Below, in pieces: positions 33,225 through 40,972 of a DNA stretch of 64,000 nt (positions within the stretch are counted from its first letter, which is position 1; every line of letters starts with the position of its first letter). A model generated the notes under the pieces. The model did no database searches. It had not been told where the DNA came from and saw only the letters and a list, made by a program, of their open reading frames with translations. Source of the stretch: Streptomyces parvus (GTDB lineage Bacteria; Actinomycetota; Actinomycetes; Streptomycetales; Streptomycetaceae); the NCBI RefSeq assembly GCF_032121415.1, contig NZ_CP135079.1, forward strand, positions 4,216,001-4,280,000, written 5' to 3'. The translations under genes were made by a program, and so were the position numbers.

Positions 33225-33836
33225 ATGACATCCGTCCTCGTCTGCGACGACTCCCCGCTTGCCCGAGAAGCGCTCCGTCGCGCGGTGGCCACCGTGCCCG
33301 GCGTCGAGCGCGTGACGACCGCGGCCAACGGCGAGGAAGTCCTCCGCCGCTGGGGTGCCGATCGTTCGGATCTGATTCTGATGGACGTACGCATGCCCGG
33401 TCTGGGAGGTGTGGAGACCGTCCGTCGACTGCTCTCCGCCGACCCCGGTGCCCGGATCATCATGCTGACCGTCGCCGAGGACCTGGACGGGGTCGCGCTC
33501 GCGGTCGCCGCCGGTGCCCGCGGCTATCTGCACAAGGACGCCTCGCGCGCCGAGCTGCGGGCCACCGTCACCCAGGCGCTGGCCGACCCGACGTGGCGGC
33601 TCGCCCCGCGTCGGCTGCGGTCCGCCGAGATGGGGGCGGCCCCCACGCTCACCGCGCGGGAGATCCAGGTGCTCGAAGGCATGAGTCACGGCCGCTCCAA
33701 CGCGGAGATCGGCCGCGAGCTGTTCCTCTCCGAGGACACGGTCAAGACCCACGCCCGCCGCCTGTTCAAGAAGCTCGGGGCCTCGGACCGCGCCCACGCG
33801 GTGGCCCTCGGATTCCGCTGGGGTCTGGTCCGCTGA
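33225..33836 (+). CDS. bldM: Developmental response regulator BldM
   Basis: 203 residues. Receiver domain 1-120 with Asp8/Asp9, the acceptor-like Asp54 in LILMDVRMPG and Lys in LHKDAS; LuxR-type HTH 140-203 (LTAREIQVLEGMSHGRSNAEIGRELFLSEDTVKTHARRLFKKL). BldM acts as a homodimer and as a heterodimer with WhiI to switch on aerial growth and sporulation genes, without needing phosphorylation. GGAGGA at 33214-33219 fixes the ATG. Hairpin terminator at 33855. Confidence 0.95.
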   Translation: MTSVLVCDDSPLAREALRRAVATVPGVERVTTAANGEEVLRRWGADRSDLILMDVRMPGLGGVETVRRLLSADPGARIIMLTVAEDLDGVALAVAAGARGYLHKDASRAELRATVTQALADPTWRLAPRRLRSAEMGAAPTLTAREIQVLEGMSHGRSNAEIGRELFLSEDTVKTHARRLFKKLGASDRAHAVALGFRWGLVR

Positions 33837-33854
33837 GGACACGCCCGGGCCGCG

Positions 33855-33880
33855 CCCCGTCCGCAGACCGGCGGACGGGG
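33855..33880 (+). terminator. Terminator after bldM
   Basis: Perfect 10-bp stem CCCCGTCCGC/GCGGACGGGG with a 6-nt loop, 19 bp after the bldM stop. Confidence 0.7.
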
Positions 33881-34025
33881 GCACGGAGCGGGCCACCGGC
33901 TCCACGCCCCGCAACCGGGTGCCCGCCCAGCGGCGCCATGTGACGCTTCCCGGCCGATGACGCATCCTTGAGTCGTGGAGTTCCTCAGGAACGATTCGGT
34001 CGAGCGGAAGGGGAGGGCGCAGGAC

Positions 34026-34691
34026 ATGACATCCGGCGCACCCGCTCATAACGCTTCGGTGCACAACTCCGGAGGCGGTGCAGCGGACCGAGTGGCATCA
34101 GGGCACCATGGTCCGATGCGCGATGACGAGACCACGGTGATCGGTGCCCTGGTGCACCGCGCCGTCGACGGAGACGCGCAGGCCACCCACGACCTGCTGG
34201 CCCACGTCCACCCCCTCGCCCTGCGCTACTGCCGCTCCCGGCTGAACCGCCTCCCCGGTGATGCTCGCCACTTCGTGGAGGACCTCGCGCAGGAGGTCTG
34301 CGTCGCGGTGCTGATGGCGCTGCCGCGCTACAAGGACACCGGCAGGCCCTTCGAAGCCTTCGTCTTCGCCATCGCCGGACACAAGGTCGCCGACCTCCAG
34401 CGCGCCGCGATGCGCCACCCGGGGTCGACCGCCGTCCCCTCCGACGAGATGCCGGAGCGGCCCGACGACTCCCTCGGCCCGGAGGAGCGCGCCCTGCTCA
34501 GCAGCGATGCCGCCTGGGCCAAGAAGCTCCTCGCCAACCTCCCGGAGAGCCAGCGCGAGCTGCTGGTCCTGCGGGTCGCGGTGGGGCTGACCGCCGAGGA
34601 GACCGGACGGATGCTCGGGATGTCGCCGGGCGCGGTCCGGGTCGCCCAGCACCGCGCGCTCAGCAGGCTCCGGGCGCTCGCCGAGCAGTAG
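34026..34691 (+). CDS. shbA: ECF sigma factor, ShbA / mycobacterial SigD group
   Basis: 221 residues. Region 2 at about 45-115 (LLAHVHPLALRYCRSRLNRL, then HFVEDLAQEVCVAVLMALPRYKDTGRPFEAFVFAIAGHKVADLQR) and region 4 at about 160-220 (LLANLPESQRELLVLRVAVGLTAEETGRMLGMSPGAVRVAQHRALSRLR). In S. griseus ShbA governs transcription of the principal sigma gene hrdB. Its place between bldM and guaB is the S. coelicolor order and mirrors sigD-guaB2 of M. tuberculosis. Start is uncertain: GTG 33975 and ATG 34116 are in frame, but 34026 has GGGGAGGGCGCAGGA upstream. Confidence 0.85.
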   Translation: MTSGAPAHNASVHNSGGGAADRVASGHHGPMRDDETTVIGALVHRAVDGDAQATHDLLAHVHPLALRYCRSRLNRLPGDARHFVEDLAQEVCVAVLMALPRYKDTGRPFEAFVFAIAGHKVADLQRAAMRHPGSTAVPSDEMPERPDDSLGPEERALLSSDAAWAKKLLANLPESQRELLVLRVAVGLTAEETGRMLGMSPGAVRVAQHRALSRLRALAEQ

Positions 34692-34717
34692 CGGTACGGC
34701 GGGGCCCGCCGTACCGC
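34691..34717 (+). terminator. Terminator after the ShbA-type sigma gene
   Basis: 13-bp arms GCGGTACGGCGGG/CCCGCCGTACCGC separated by one base, directly on the stop codon. Confidence 0.65.
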
Positions 34718-34827
34718 CTCGTGCGAAGCTCCAGAACCACCAAGTGATCTTGATCGTGGAATGAGACACCTCCCGGGGCCGTTAGCATGGACATCCGCAC
34801 CGATCAAGGCCATTTGGGGAAGGTGTC

Positions 34828-36330
34828 ATGACTGCAAACGTCGACGGAGTGCCCGAGAAATTCGCGACGCTCGGGTTGACCTACGACGACGTGCTGCTGT
34901 TGCCCGGCGCGTCCGAGGTCCTGCCCAACGCGGTCGACACCTCGACCCTCATCTCGCGCAACGTACGGGTGAACATCCCCCTGCTGTCGGCCGCCATGGA
35001 CAAGGTGACCGAGGCCCGCATGGCCATCGCCATGGCCCGTCAGGGCGGTGTCGGCGTGCTGCACCGCAACCTCTCCATCGAGGACCAGGTGAACCAGGTC
35101 GACCTGGTCAAGCGGTCCGAGTCCGGCATGGTCACCGACCCGATCACCGTGCACCCCGACGCCACGCTCGGCGAGGCGGACGCGCTCTGCGCGAAGTTCC
35201 GCATCAGCGGTGTCCCCGTCACCGACGCCGCGGGCAAGCTTCTCGGCATCGTCACCAACCGCGACATGGCCTTCGAGTCGGACCGTACGCGCCAGGTGCG
35301 CGAGGTCATGACGCCGATGCCGCTCGTCACCGGCAAGGTCGGCATCTCCGGCGTCGAAGCCATGGAGCTGCTGCGCCGCCACAAGATCGAGAAGCTGCCG
35401 CTCGTCGACGAGGCGGGCATCCTCAAGGGCCTCATCACGGTCAAGGACTTCAAGAAGGCCGAGCAGTACCCGAACGCCGCCAAGGACGCCGAGGGCCGCC
35501 TGCTGGTCGGCGCGGCCGTCGGCGCCAGCCCCGAGGCGCTGGAGCGCGCGCAGGCCCTCGCCTCCGCCGGGGTCGACTTCCTCATCGTCGACACCTCGCA
35601 CGGCCACAACAGCAACGCCCTCGCCTGGATGGCGAAGATCAAGTCGAGCGTCGGCGTCGACGTCATCGGCGGCAACGTCGCCACCCGCGACGGCGCCCAG
35701 GCCCTGATCGACGCCGGTGTCGACGGCGTCAAGGTCGGCGTCGGCCCCGGCTCGATCTGTACCACCCGTGTGGTCGCCGGTATCGGCGTCCCGCAGGTCA
35801 CCGCGATCTACGAGGCGGCGCTCGCCGCCCGCGCGGCGGGTGTCCCGGTGATCGGCGACGGCGGCCTCCAGTACAGCGGCGACATCGGCAAGGCGCTGGC
35901 CGCGGGCGCGGACAGCGTGATGCTGGGCAGCCTGCTCGCGGGCTGCGAGGAGTCCCCGGGCGAGCTGATGTTCATCAACGGCAAGCAGTTCAAGTCGTAC
36001 CGCGGCATGGGCTCGCTGGGCGCGATGCAGTCCCGCGGCCAGGGCCGGTCCTACTCCAAGGACCGCTACTTCCAGGCCGAGGTCTCCTCGGACGACAAGC
36101 TCGTCCCCGAGGGCATCGAGGGCCAGGTGCCCTACCGCGGTCCGCTGGCCAACGTCCTCCACCAGCTCGTCGGCGGCCTGCGCCAGACCATGGGCTACGT
36201 CGGCGCCGCGTCCGTCGACCAGATGGAGAGCAAGGGCCGCTTCGTCCGGATCACCTCGGCGGGGCTCAAGGAGAGCCACCCGCACGACATCCAGATGACG
36301 GTGGAAGCACCGAACTACAGCAGGAAGTAA
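34828..36330 (+). CDS. guaB: Inosine-5'-monophosphate dehydrogenase
   Basis: 500 residues. TIM barrel interrupted by two CBS domains at about 105-215 (VTDPITVHPDATLGEADALC and EVMTPMPLVTGKVGISG), catalytic Cys loop GVGPGSICTTRVVAG at about 305-319, and the flap GSLGAMQSRGQGRSYSKDRYFQ. Converts IMP to XMP, the rate-limiting step to GMP, followed by guaA at 56787. Monocistronic with hairpins on both sides. Confidence 0.97.
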   Translation: MTANVDGVPEKFATLGLTYDDVLLLPGASEVLPNAVDTSTLISRNVRVNIPLLSAAMDKVTEARMAIAMARQGGVGVLHRNLSIEDQVNQVDLVKRSESGMVTDPITVHPDATLGEADALCAKFRISGVPVTDAAGKLLGIVTNRDMAFESDRTRQVREVMTPMPLVTGKVGISGVEAMELLRRHKIEKLPLVDEAGILKGLITVKDFKKAEQYPNAAKDAEGRLLVGAAVGASPEALERAQALASAGVDFLIVDTSHGHNSNALAWMAKIKSSVGVDVIGGNVATRDGAQALIDAGVDGVKVGVGPGSICTTRVVAGIGVPQVTAIYEAALAARAAGVPVIGDGGLQYSGDIGKALAAGADSVMLGSLLAGCEESPGELMFINGKQFKSYRGMGSLGAMQSRGQGRSYSKDRYFQAEVSSDDKLVPEGIEGQVPYRGPLANVLHQLVGGLRQTMGYVGAASVDQMESKGRFVRITSAGLKESHPHDIQMTVEAPNYSRK

Positions 36331-36344
36331 CGCATCACCGCAGG

Positions 36345-36380
36345 TGAGGGGCGGACCGGAGTTCCCGGTACCGCCCCTCA
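36345..36380 (+). terminator. Terminator after guaB
   Basis: 10-bp perfect outer stem TGAGGGGCGG (36345-36354) with CCGCCCCTCA (36371-36380), and a further CCGG/CCGG pairing inside. Confidence 0.7.
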
Positions 36381-36434
36381 GGCACGTGTCGGGGATACTG
36401 GTCAGCGCAGACGTAGAGGGAAAGGCCACACATC

Positions 36435-37559
36435 GTGACTGAGATCGAGATCGGGCGCGGCAAGCGCGGCCGCCGGGCTTACGCATTCGACGACATCGCT
36501 GTCGTTCCGAGCCGCCGCACCCGGGACCCGAAGGAGGTCTCGATCGCCTGGCAGATCGACGCCTACCGCTTCGAGCTGCCGTTCCTGGCCGCTCCCATGG
36601 ACTCCGTGGTCTCCCCGCAGCACGCCATCCGGATCGGTGAGCTCGGCGGCCTCGGCGTGCTGAACCTGGAAGGCCTGTGGACCCGGCACGCCGACCCGCA
36701 GCCGCTGCTCGACGAGATCGCCGAGATGCCGGTCGAGTCCGCCACCCGCCGGCTCCAGGAGATCTACTCCGCCCCCATCCAGGAGGAACTGATCGGGCAG
36801 CGCATCAAGGAGGTGCGCGACTCCGGTGTCGTCACCGCCGCCGCGCTCTCCCCGCAGCGCACCGCCCAGTTCTCCAAGGCGGTCGTCGACGCGGGCGTCG
36901 ACATCTTCGTCATCCGGGGGACGACGGTCTCCGCCGAGCACGTCTCCGGCGCGGCCGAGCCGCTGAACCTGAAGCAGTTCATCTACGAGCTGGACGTCCC
37001 GGTCATCGTCGGCGGCTGCGCCACGTACACCGCCGCCCTGCACCTGATGCGGACCGGCGCGGCCGGTGTCCTCGTCGGCTTCGGCGGCGGCGCCGCGCAC
37101 ACCACGCGCAACGTCTTCGGCATCCAGGTCCCGATGGCCACCGCCGTCGCGGACGTCGCCGGCGCCCGCCGCGACTACATGGACGAGTCCGGCGGCCGGT
37201 ACGTGCACGTCATCGCCGACGGCGGCGTCGGCTGGTCCGGCGACCTGCCGAAGGCCATCGCCTGCGGTGCGGACGCCGTGATGATGGGCTCCCCGCTGGC
37301 CCGCGCCACCGACGCGCCGGGCCGTGGCCGCCACTGGGGCATGGAGGCCGTCCACGAGGACGTGCCGCGCGGCAAGCTGGTCGACCTCGGTCCGGTCGGG
37401 ACGACGGAGGAGGTCCTCACCGGCCCCTCCCACACCCCGGACGGCTCGATGAACATCTTCGGCGCCCTGCGCCGCGCGATGGCCACCACCGGCTACAGCG
37501 ACCTCAAGGAGTTCCAGCGCGTCGAGGTGACGGTGGCGGACTCGCAGCACAGCCGCTGA
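36435..37559 (+). CDS. guaB3: GuaB3 family IMP dehydrogenase-related protein
   Basis: 374 residues, without CBS domains. RGKRGRRAYAFDDIAVVPSRRTRDP and LPFLAAPMDSVVSPQHA match the GuaB3 group, as does HVIADGGVGWSGDLPKAIACGADAVMMGSPLARA. The loop that carries the catalytic Cys in IMPDH (GSICTTR) reads GGGAAHTTR here, so the nucleophile is missing. Function of actinobacterial GuaB3 is unsettled; the mycobacterial copy is not regarded as the working IMPDH. It keeps the guaB-guaB3 adjacency seen across actinobacteria. GTG start. Confidence 0.93.
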   Translation: MTEIEIGRGKRGRRAYAFDDIAVVPSRRTRDPKEVSIAWQIDAYRFELPFLAAPMDSVVSPQHAIRIGELGGLGVLNLEGLWTRHADPQPLLDEIAEMPVESATRRLQEIYSAPIQEELIGQRIKEVRDSGVVTAAALSPQRTAQFSKAVVDAGVDIFVIRGTTVSAEHVSGAAEPLNLKQFIYELDVPVIVGGCATYTAALHLMRTGAAGVLVGFGGGAAHTTRNVFGIQVPMATAVADVAGARRDYMDESGGRYVHVIADGGVGWSGDLPKAIACGADAVMMGSPLARATDAPGRGRHWGMEAVHEDVPRGKLVDLGPVGTTEEVLTGPSHTPDGSMNIFGALRRAMATTGYSDLKEFQRVEVTVADSQHSR

Positions 37560-37577
37560 CTTCCCGCGTAGGTACGC

Positions 37578-37612
37578 GAAGGGCCCGGACCGTCCAACGG
37601 TCCGGGCCCTTC
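37578..37612 (+). terminator. Terminator after guaB3
   Basis: Perfect 16-bp stem (37578-37593 with 37597-37612) with a 3-nt loop, between convergent genes. Confidence 0.85.
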
Positions 37613-37631
37613 CGCATGCTGCCGTGCGGTG

Positions 37632-38261
37632 TCAGCCGGCCTTCTTCGCGCCACCGACGGCGGCGACCGCGCCGAGGCCGAGGAAGAGGTACGTCATGAA
37701 GTCGGCCTCTTCCGACCACGCCGTGGTCACCGTGTCGAAGTGGTCGCCGATGACCTCGGAGAACGGGATCTGCGCCAGATCGGACAGCACCATCGAGATG
37801 CCGACGAGCTGACCCAGGTAGACCGCGCCGATCGAGAAGACGGCCGAGGCGGCGATGATCGCCGGGTTGGAGCCGCCGACCTTGCTCGCCGCGAAGCCGA
37901 CCAGGAAGCCGACGCCGACCGCCGCGTAGCCGACCTCGCGTTCGATGGAGCCCGCGATCACGCCGTACAGGATGCCCGCGACGATCGCCGCGCCGAGCGC
38001 GACCGCCACGCCGAGCAGGACGTTGTCGCGGGCCGGGGGAGCCGGGGTGAAGGGGGCGCCGCCGCCGAACGGGGCGCCCTGGCCCGGCTGCTGGCCCGCG
38101 AACGGGTTACCGGTCGGGGCCGGGGGCTGCTGGCCGTAGGGGTTGCCGGTCGGGGCGGCGGGGGCGGGCTGACCCGGCTGGCCGGCGTAGGGGTTGCCGT
38201 CGACGGGCTGACCGCCGAAGGGCTGCTGGGGCTGGTTCGGCGGCTGCACGGGCTGACTCAC
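37632..38261 (-). CDS. Pro/Gln-rich multi-pass membrane protein
   Basis: 209 residues. Residues 1-75 are a low-complexity stretch with repeated GNPYxGQ/GNPFAGQ units. Four hydrophobic segments follow at about 78-102 (LLGVAVALGAAIVAGILYGVIAG), 106-122, 128-152 and 190-206. No family function is known. GTG 38261 was chosen because the upstream sequence in frame is unlike protein and GGGAG lies before it. The IS element inserted about 150 bp upstream, at 38412, and could affect its promoter. Confidence 0.8.
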   Translation of the reverse strand: MSQPVQPPNQPQQPFGGQPVDGNPYAGQPGQPAPAAPTGNPYGQQPPAPTGNPFAGQQPGQGAPFGGGAPFTPAPPARDNVLLGVAVALGAAIVAGILYGVIAGSIEREVGYAAVGVGFLVGFAASKVGGSNPAIIAASAVFSIGAVYLGQLVGISMVLSDLAQIPFSEVIGDHFDTVTTAWSEEADFMTYLFLGLGAVAAVGGAKKAG

Positions 38262-38405
38262 GGTGGGGCTCCCCCTGGGGCGGCTGCGCACTGCTGCGCG
38301 GAATACGCACGTGTGTGTGCGCTCTGTGACGCCGCAGAGTAGCAGCACCCTCTGGTTTCGGTCACTGACTATCTTTCGACGGTCCGTCACCTGGTGGGCT
38401 TCCGC

Positions 38406-38411
38406 GCTAGA
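38406..38411. repeat. Left target site duplication GCTAGA
   Basis: Identical to 39467-39472; matches the NCTAGN target described for IS481. Confidence 0.85.
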
Positions 38412-39466
38412 TGTATTGATCACGAGCGTTGTTAACGCCGACCGGGCTTGATCATGGCGAAGACCTCCGGTGTGGTGGAGGTGTCTAGGCTCCACACCAC
38501 ACACGGAGGTCTTCGTGTCCCACCGTAATGCCCGGCTGACCGTTCACGGCAGGCGAATCCTGGTCGATCGCGTCCTCGGTGGGCGGCCAGTTGCCCATGT
38601 GGCGGCCGAAATGGGCATATCCAGGCCTACCGCCCACAAGTGGATCCGCCGTTGGCGCGCGGAGGGTGACTCGGGCCTGGCCGACCGCTCCAGCAGGCCC
38701 CATCGCACACCGCACCGCACCCCACGGGCCGTCGAGGCTCGCGTCTGCGACCTCCGCAGGACCCGCAAGCTCGGCCCCGCCCGCATCGGCCCGGTCCTGG
38801 GCCTGCCCGCCTCGACCGTGCACCGGATCCTGACCCGCCACAGTCTGAACCGGCTGTCCTGGATCGACCGTCCGACCGGCACCCTGATCCGCCGCTACGA
38901 ACGCGACCGGCCCGGCGAGCTGATCCACATCGACGTGAAGAAGCTCGGCCGGATCCCCGACGGCGGCGGTCACAGGACCCTGGGCCGCCAGGCCGGCCGC
39001 GCCACCCGCAGCAACATGGGCTTCGACTACATCCACTCTGCCGTCGACGACCATTCCCGCCTGGCCTACAGCGAGATCCACCCCGACGAGAAGGTCGCGA
39101 CCTGCGCGGGCTTCCTCACCCGCGCAGCCGCCTTCTTCCACCGCCAGGGCATCCCCCGCATCGAGCGGGTCCTGACGGACAACGCCTGGGCCTACCGCAA
39201 GGGCCTGGCCTGGAGGAACGCCCTCGCGGACCTCGGCGCCACAGGCAAGCTGACCCGGGCCTACCGGCCCCAGACCAACGGCAAGGTCGAACGCTTCAAC
39301 CGCACCCTGCTCGACGAATGGGCCTACATCCGGCCCTACACCGCCAACACCGAGCGGGCCGAAGCCCTGGCAGACTTCCTCCACACCTACAACCACCACC
39401 GCAGCCACACCGCACTCGGCGGCCACCCACCCATCACCCGTGTCAACAACCCTGCGGGTCAATACA
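38412..39466 (+). mobile_element. IS481-family insertion sequence, intact, 1055 bp
   Basis: Terminal inverted repeats begin TGTATTGA on both ends; the left 27 bp and the reverse complement of the right 27 bp agree at about 18 positions, including the block GTTGTT. Flanked by the 6-bp direct repeat GCTAGA. One transposase gene fills it. The element lies in the gap between a membrane protein gene and a dehydrogenase gene, its right edge touching the dehydrogenase stop. Perfect duplications and an open transposase frame suggest recent insertion. Confidence 0.9.
38461..38512 (+). promoter_or_regulatory. Hairpin that occludes the transposase ribosome site
   Basis: AGACCTCCG (38461-38469) pairs perfectly with CGGAGGTCT (38504-38512), which contains the GGAGG Shine-Dalgarno at 38505-38509; an inner imperfect stem GTGGTGGAG / CTCCACACCAC extends it. 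In transcripts entering from outside, the fold would hide the ribosome site. Confidence 0.65.
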
Positions 39467-39471
39467 GCTAG
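38515..39471 (+). CDS. IS481 family transposase
   Basis: 318 residues. N-terminal HTH (GRPVAHVAAEMGISRPTAHKWIRRW) and a DDE integrase core: Asp in ELIHIDVKKLGRI, Asp in VLTDNAWAY and Glu in NGKVERFNRTLLDEW, plus HHRSHTALGGHPP at the end, all typical of IS481. GTG 38515 with GGAGG 5 nt upstream. The last sense codon AGC starts on the final base of the IS and the TAG stop lies wholly in the duplicated target GCTAGA. Confidence 0.93.
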   Translation: MSHRNARLTVHGRRILVDRVLGGRPVAHVAAEMGISRPTAHKWIRRWRAEGDSGLADRSSRPHRTPHRTPRAVEARVCDLRRTRKLGPARIGPVLGLPASTVHRILTRHSLNRLSWIDRPTGTLIRRYERDRPGELIHIDVKKLGRIPDGGGHRTLGRQAGRATRSNMGFDYIHSAVDDHSRLAYSEIHPDEKVATCAGFLTRAAAFFHRQGIPRIERVLTDNAWAYRKGLAWRNALADLGATGKLTRAYRPQTNGKVERFNRTLLDEWAYIRPYTANTERAEALADFLHTYNHHRSHTALGGHPPITRVNNPAGQYS

Positions 39472-39472
39472 A
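39467..39472. repeat. Right target site duplication GCTAGA
   Basis: Second copy of the 6-bp duplication. It supplies TAG stop codons on both strands: for the transposase (39469-39471, plus) and the dehydrogenase (39468-39470, minus). Confidence 0.85.
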
Positions 39473-40730
39473 GCCGGTGTGCTGCCCCCGCCGGAGTGGC
39501 TCCCCGGGTGTCCAGGAGCAGTTGGGCCTTCACCGCGAGGCCCTGGAGGTCGTAGGTGCGGTGCTGCTGGAGCAGTACGGTCAGGTCGGCGGCGGCCGCC
39601 GCCTCGTACAGCGAGTCGGCGCGCGGGACGGGGCGTTCGCGTACCCGCCAGTCCAGGACGTGCGGGTCGTGGTAGCCGATCTGGGCGCCCATGTCCATCA
39701 GCCGGGTGGCGATCTCCCGGGCGGGCGCGGCCTCTTGGTCCGCGGTGTCCGGTTTGTAGGTGACGCCGAGCAGCAGGACGCGCGCGCCCCGGACGGACTT
39801 GCCGTGCTCGTTCAGGAGGGTGGCGCAGCGCTGGATGACGTAGCTGGGCATCCGGTCGTTGATCTCCTGTGCCAGCGAGACCATCCGCAGCGGATGCCCC
39901 GAGGCGCGGCCCCCGTACGGCGGGCAGCCCGGATCGACCGGGACGCCGTGCCCGCCGACGCCGGGGCCGGGGCGGAAGGGCTGGAAGCCGAACGGCTTGG
40001 TCTCGGCACACCGGATGACGTCCCAGAAGTCGACGCCGAGGTCGTGGCAGAGCACCGCCATCTCGTTGACCAGCGCGATGTTGACGTGCCGGAAGTTGGT
40101 CTCCAGGACCTTCGTCATCTCCGCCTCGCGCGGTCCGCGGGCCCTCACGACCTTGTCGGTGAGCCGTCCGTAGAAGGCGGCGGCCGACTCGGTGCAGGCG
40201 GGGGTGAGGCCGCCGATGACCTTCGGAGTGTTGGCCAGGGTGCGGGTGCGGTTGCCGGGGTCGAGCCGGCCGGGGGAGCAGGCGAGGTGGAAGTCGCGTC
40301 CGGCGACGAGCCCGGAGCCCTCTTCGAGCAGGGGGCGCAGGAAGGTCTCGGTGGTGCCCGGAGGTACGGCGGACTCCAGCAGCACGGTGGTGTGCGGGCG
40401 CAGCCGGGAGGCCAGGGCGCGGGCGGAGTCGCCGAGCGCGGTGAGGTCGACGGCGCGGTCGGGGCCGAGCGGGGCGGGGGAGCAGATCACGGCGGTACGG
40501 ACCCGGCCCAGCTCGGCGGCGTCGGTGGTGGGCCGGAAGCCGCCCGAGAGCATACGGCGGACCTCGGAGGCGGTGAGAGCGCCCTCGACGGGGCTCCGGC
40601 CCGCTCTGAGCTCCGCGTACGGGCGGGGATCGGGGTCGTAGCCGACGGTGTCGATTCCGGCGGTCACGGCGGCCTGGGCGAGCGGCAGGCCGAGGTGACC
40701 GAGTCCGATGACGGCGAGGTCTGCGGGCAT
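39468..40730 (-). CDS. UDP-glucose/ManNAc dehydrogenase family protein with Gly in place of catalytic Cys
   Basis: 420 residues. N-terminal Rossmann domain (LAVIGLGHLGLPLAQAA), central helical domain with ETNFRHVNIALVNEMA, and C-terminal UDP-binding domain (VLLLGVTYKPDTADQEAAPAREIATRL). Such enzymes oxidise a nucleotide sugar twice to the uronate via a Cys thioester in a GGHC-x-P-x-D loop. Here the loop is GVGGHGVPVDP (Gly262) with a Cys seven residues later (DPGCPPYGG). ATG 40730 starts at the conserved strand; AGGGGGTC lies upstream. No glycan operon is adjacent. The IS inserted at its stop codon but left it intact. Confidence 0.85.
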   Translation of the reverse strand: MPADLAVIGLGHLGLPLAQAAVTAGIDTVGYDPDPRPYAELRAGRSPVEGALTASEVRRMLSGGFRPTTDAAELGRVRTAVICSPAPLGPDRAVDLTALGDSARALASRLRPHTTVLLESAVPPGTTETFLRPLLEEGSGLVAGRDFHLACSPGRLDPGNRTRTLANTPKVIGGLTPACTESAAAFYGRLTDKVVRARGPREAEMTKVLETNFRHVNIALVNEMAVLCHDLGVDFWDVIRCAETKPFGFQPFRPGPGVGGHGVPVDPGCPPYGGRASGHPLRMVSLAQEINDRMPSYVIQRCATLLNEHGKSVRGARVLLLGVTYKPDTADQEAAPAREIATRLMDMGAQIGYHDPHVLDWRVRERPVPRADSLYEAAAAADLTVLLQQHRTYDLQGLAVKAQLLLDTRGATPAGAAHRL

Positions 40731-40781
40731 ACAGGAAGACCCCCTAAGTGCGGAGAGCGAAGATCGCAACTGCTGGGGACA

Positions 40782-40829
40782 GCGCAATGTCAGACTAGGC
40801 GTAAATATGACCTATATGTCGCATTGTGC
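40782..40829. promoter_or_regulatory. Inverted repeat in the dehydrogenase-glpD gap
   Basis: GCGCAATG (40782-40789) and CATTGTGC (40822-40829), 7 of 8 complementary, flank an AT-rich stretch with TAAATATGACCTATATG. It probably includes promoter elements for one or both divergent genes; the binding protein is unknown. Confidence 0.35.
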
Positions 40830-40972
40830 CGCTCCAGTCGCCGGGGTGTTGTCCACAGGCGGTGGCTGAACTCGGGGAGCGCGGACAGAATCGAGAGGTG
40901 GACACGGGCGGCCGGCCCCTCGGCCGGGTGGCACTCCCGTGTCCGACCACCCCGATCCACCGGGAGGCAGCA

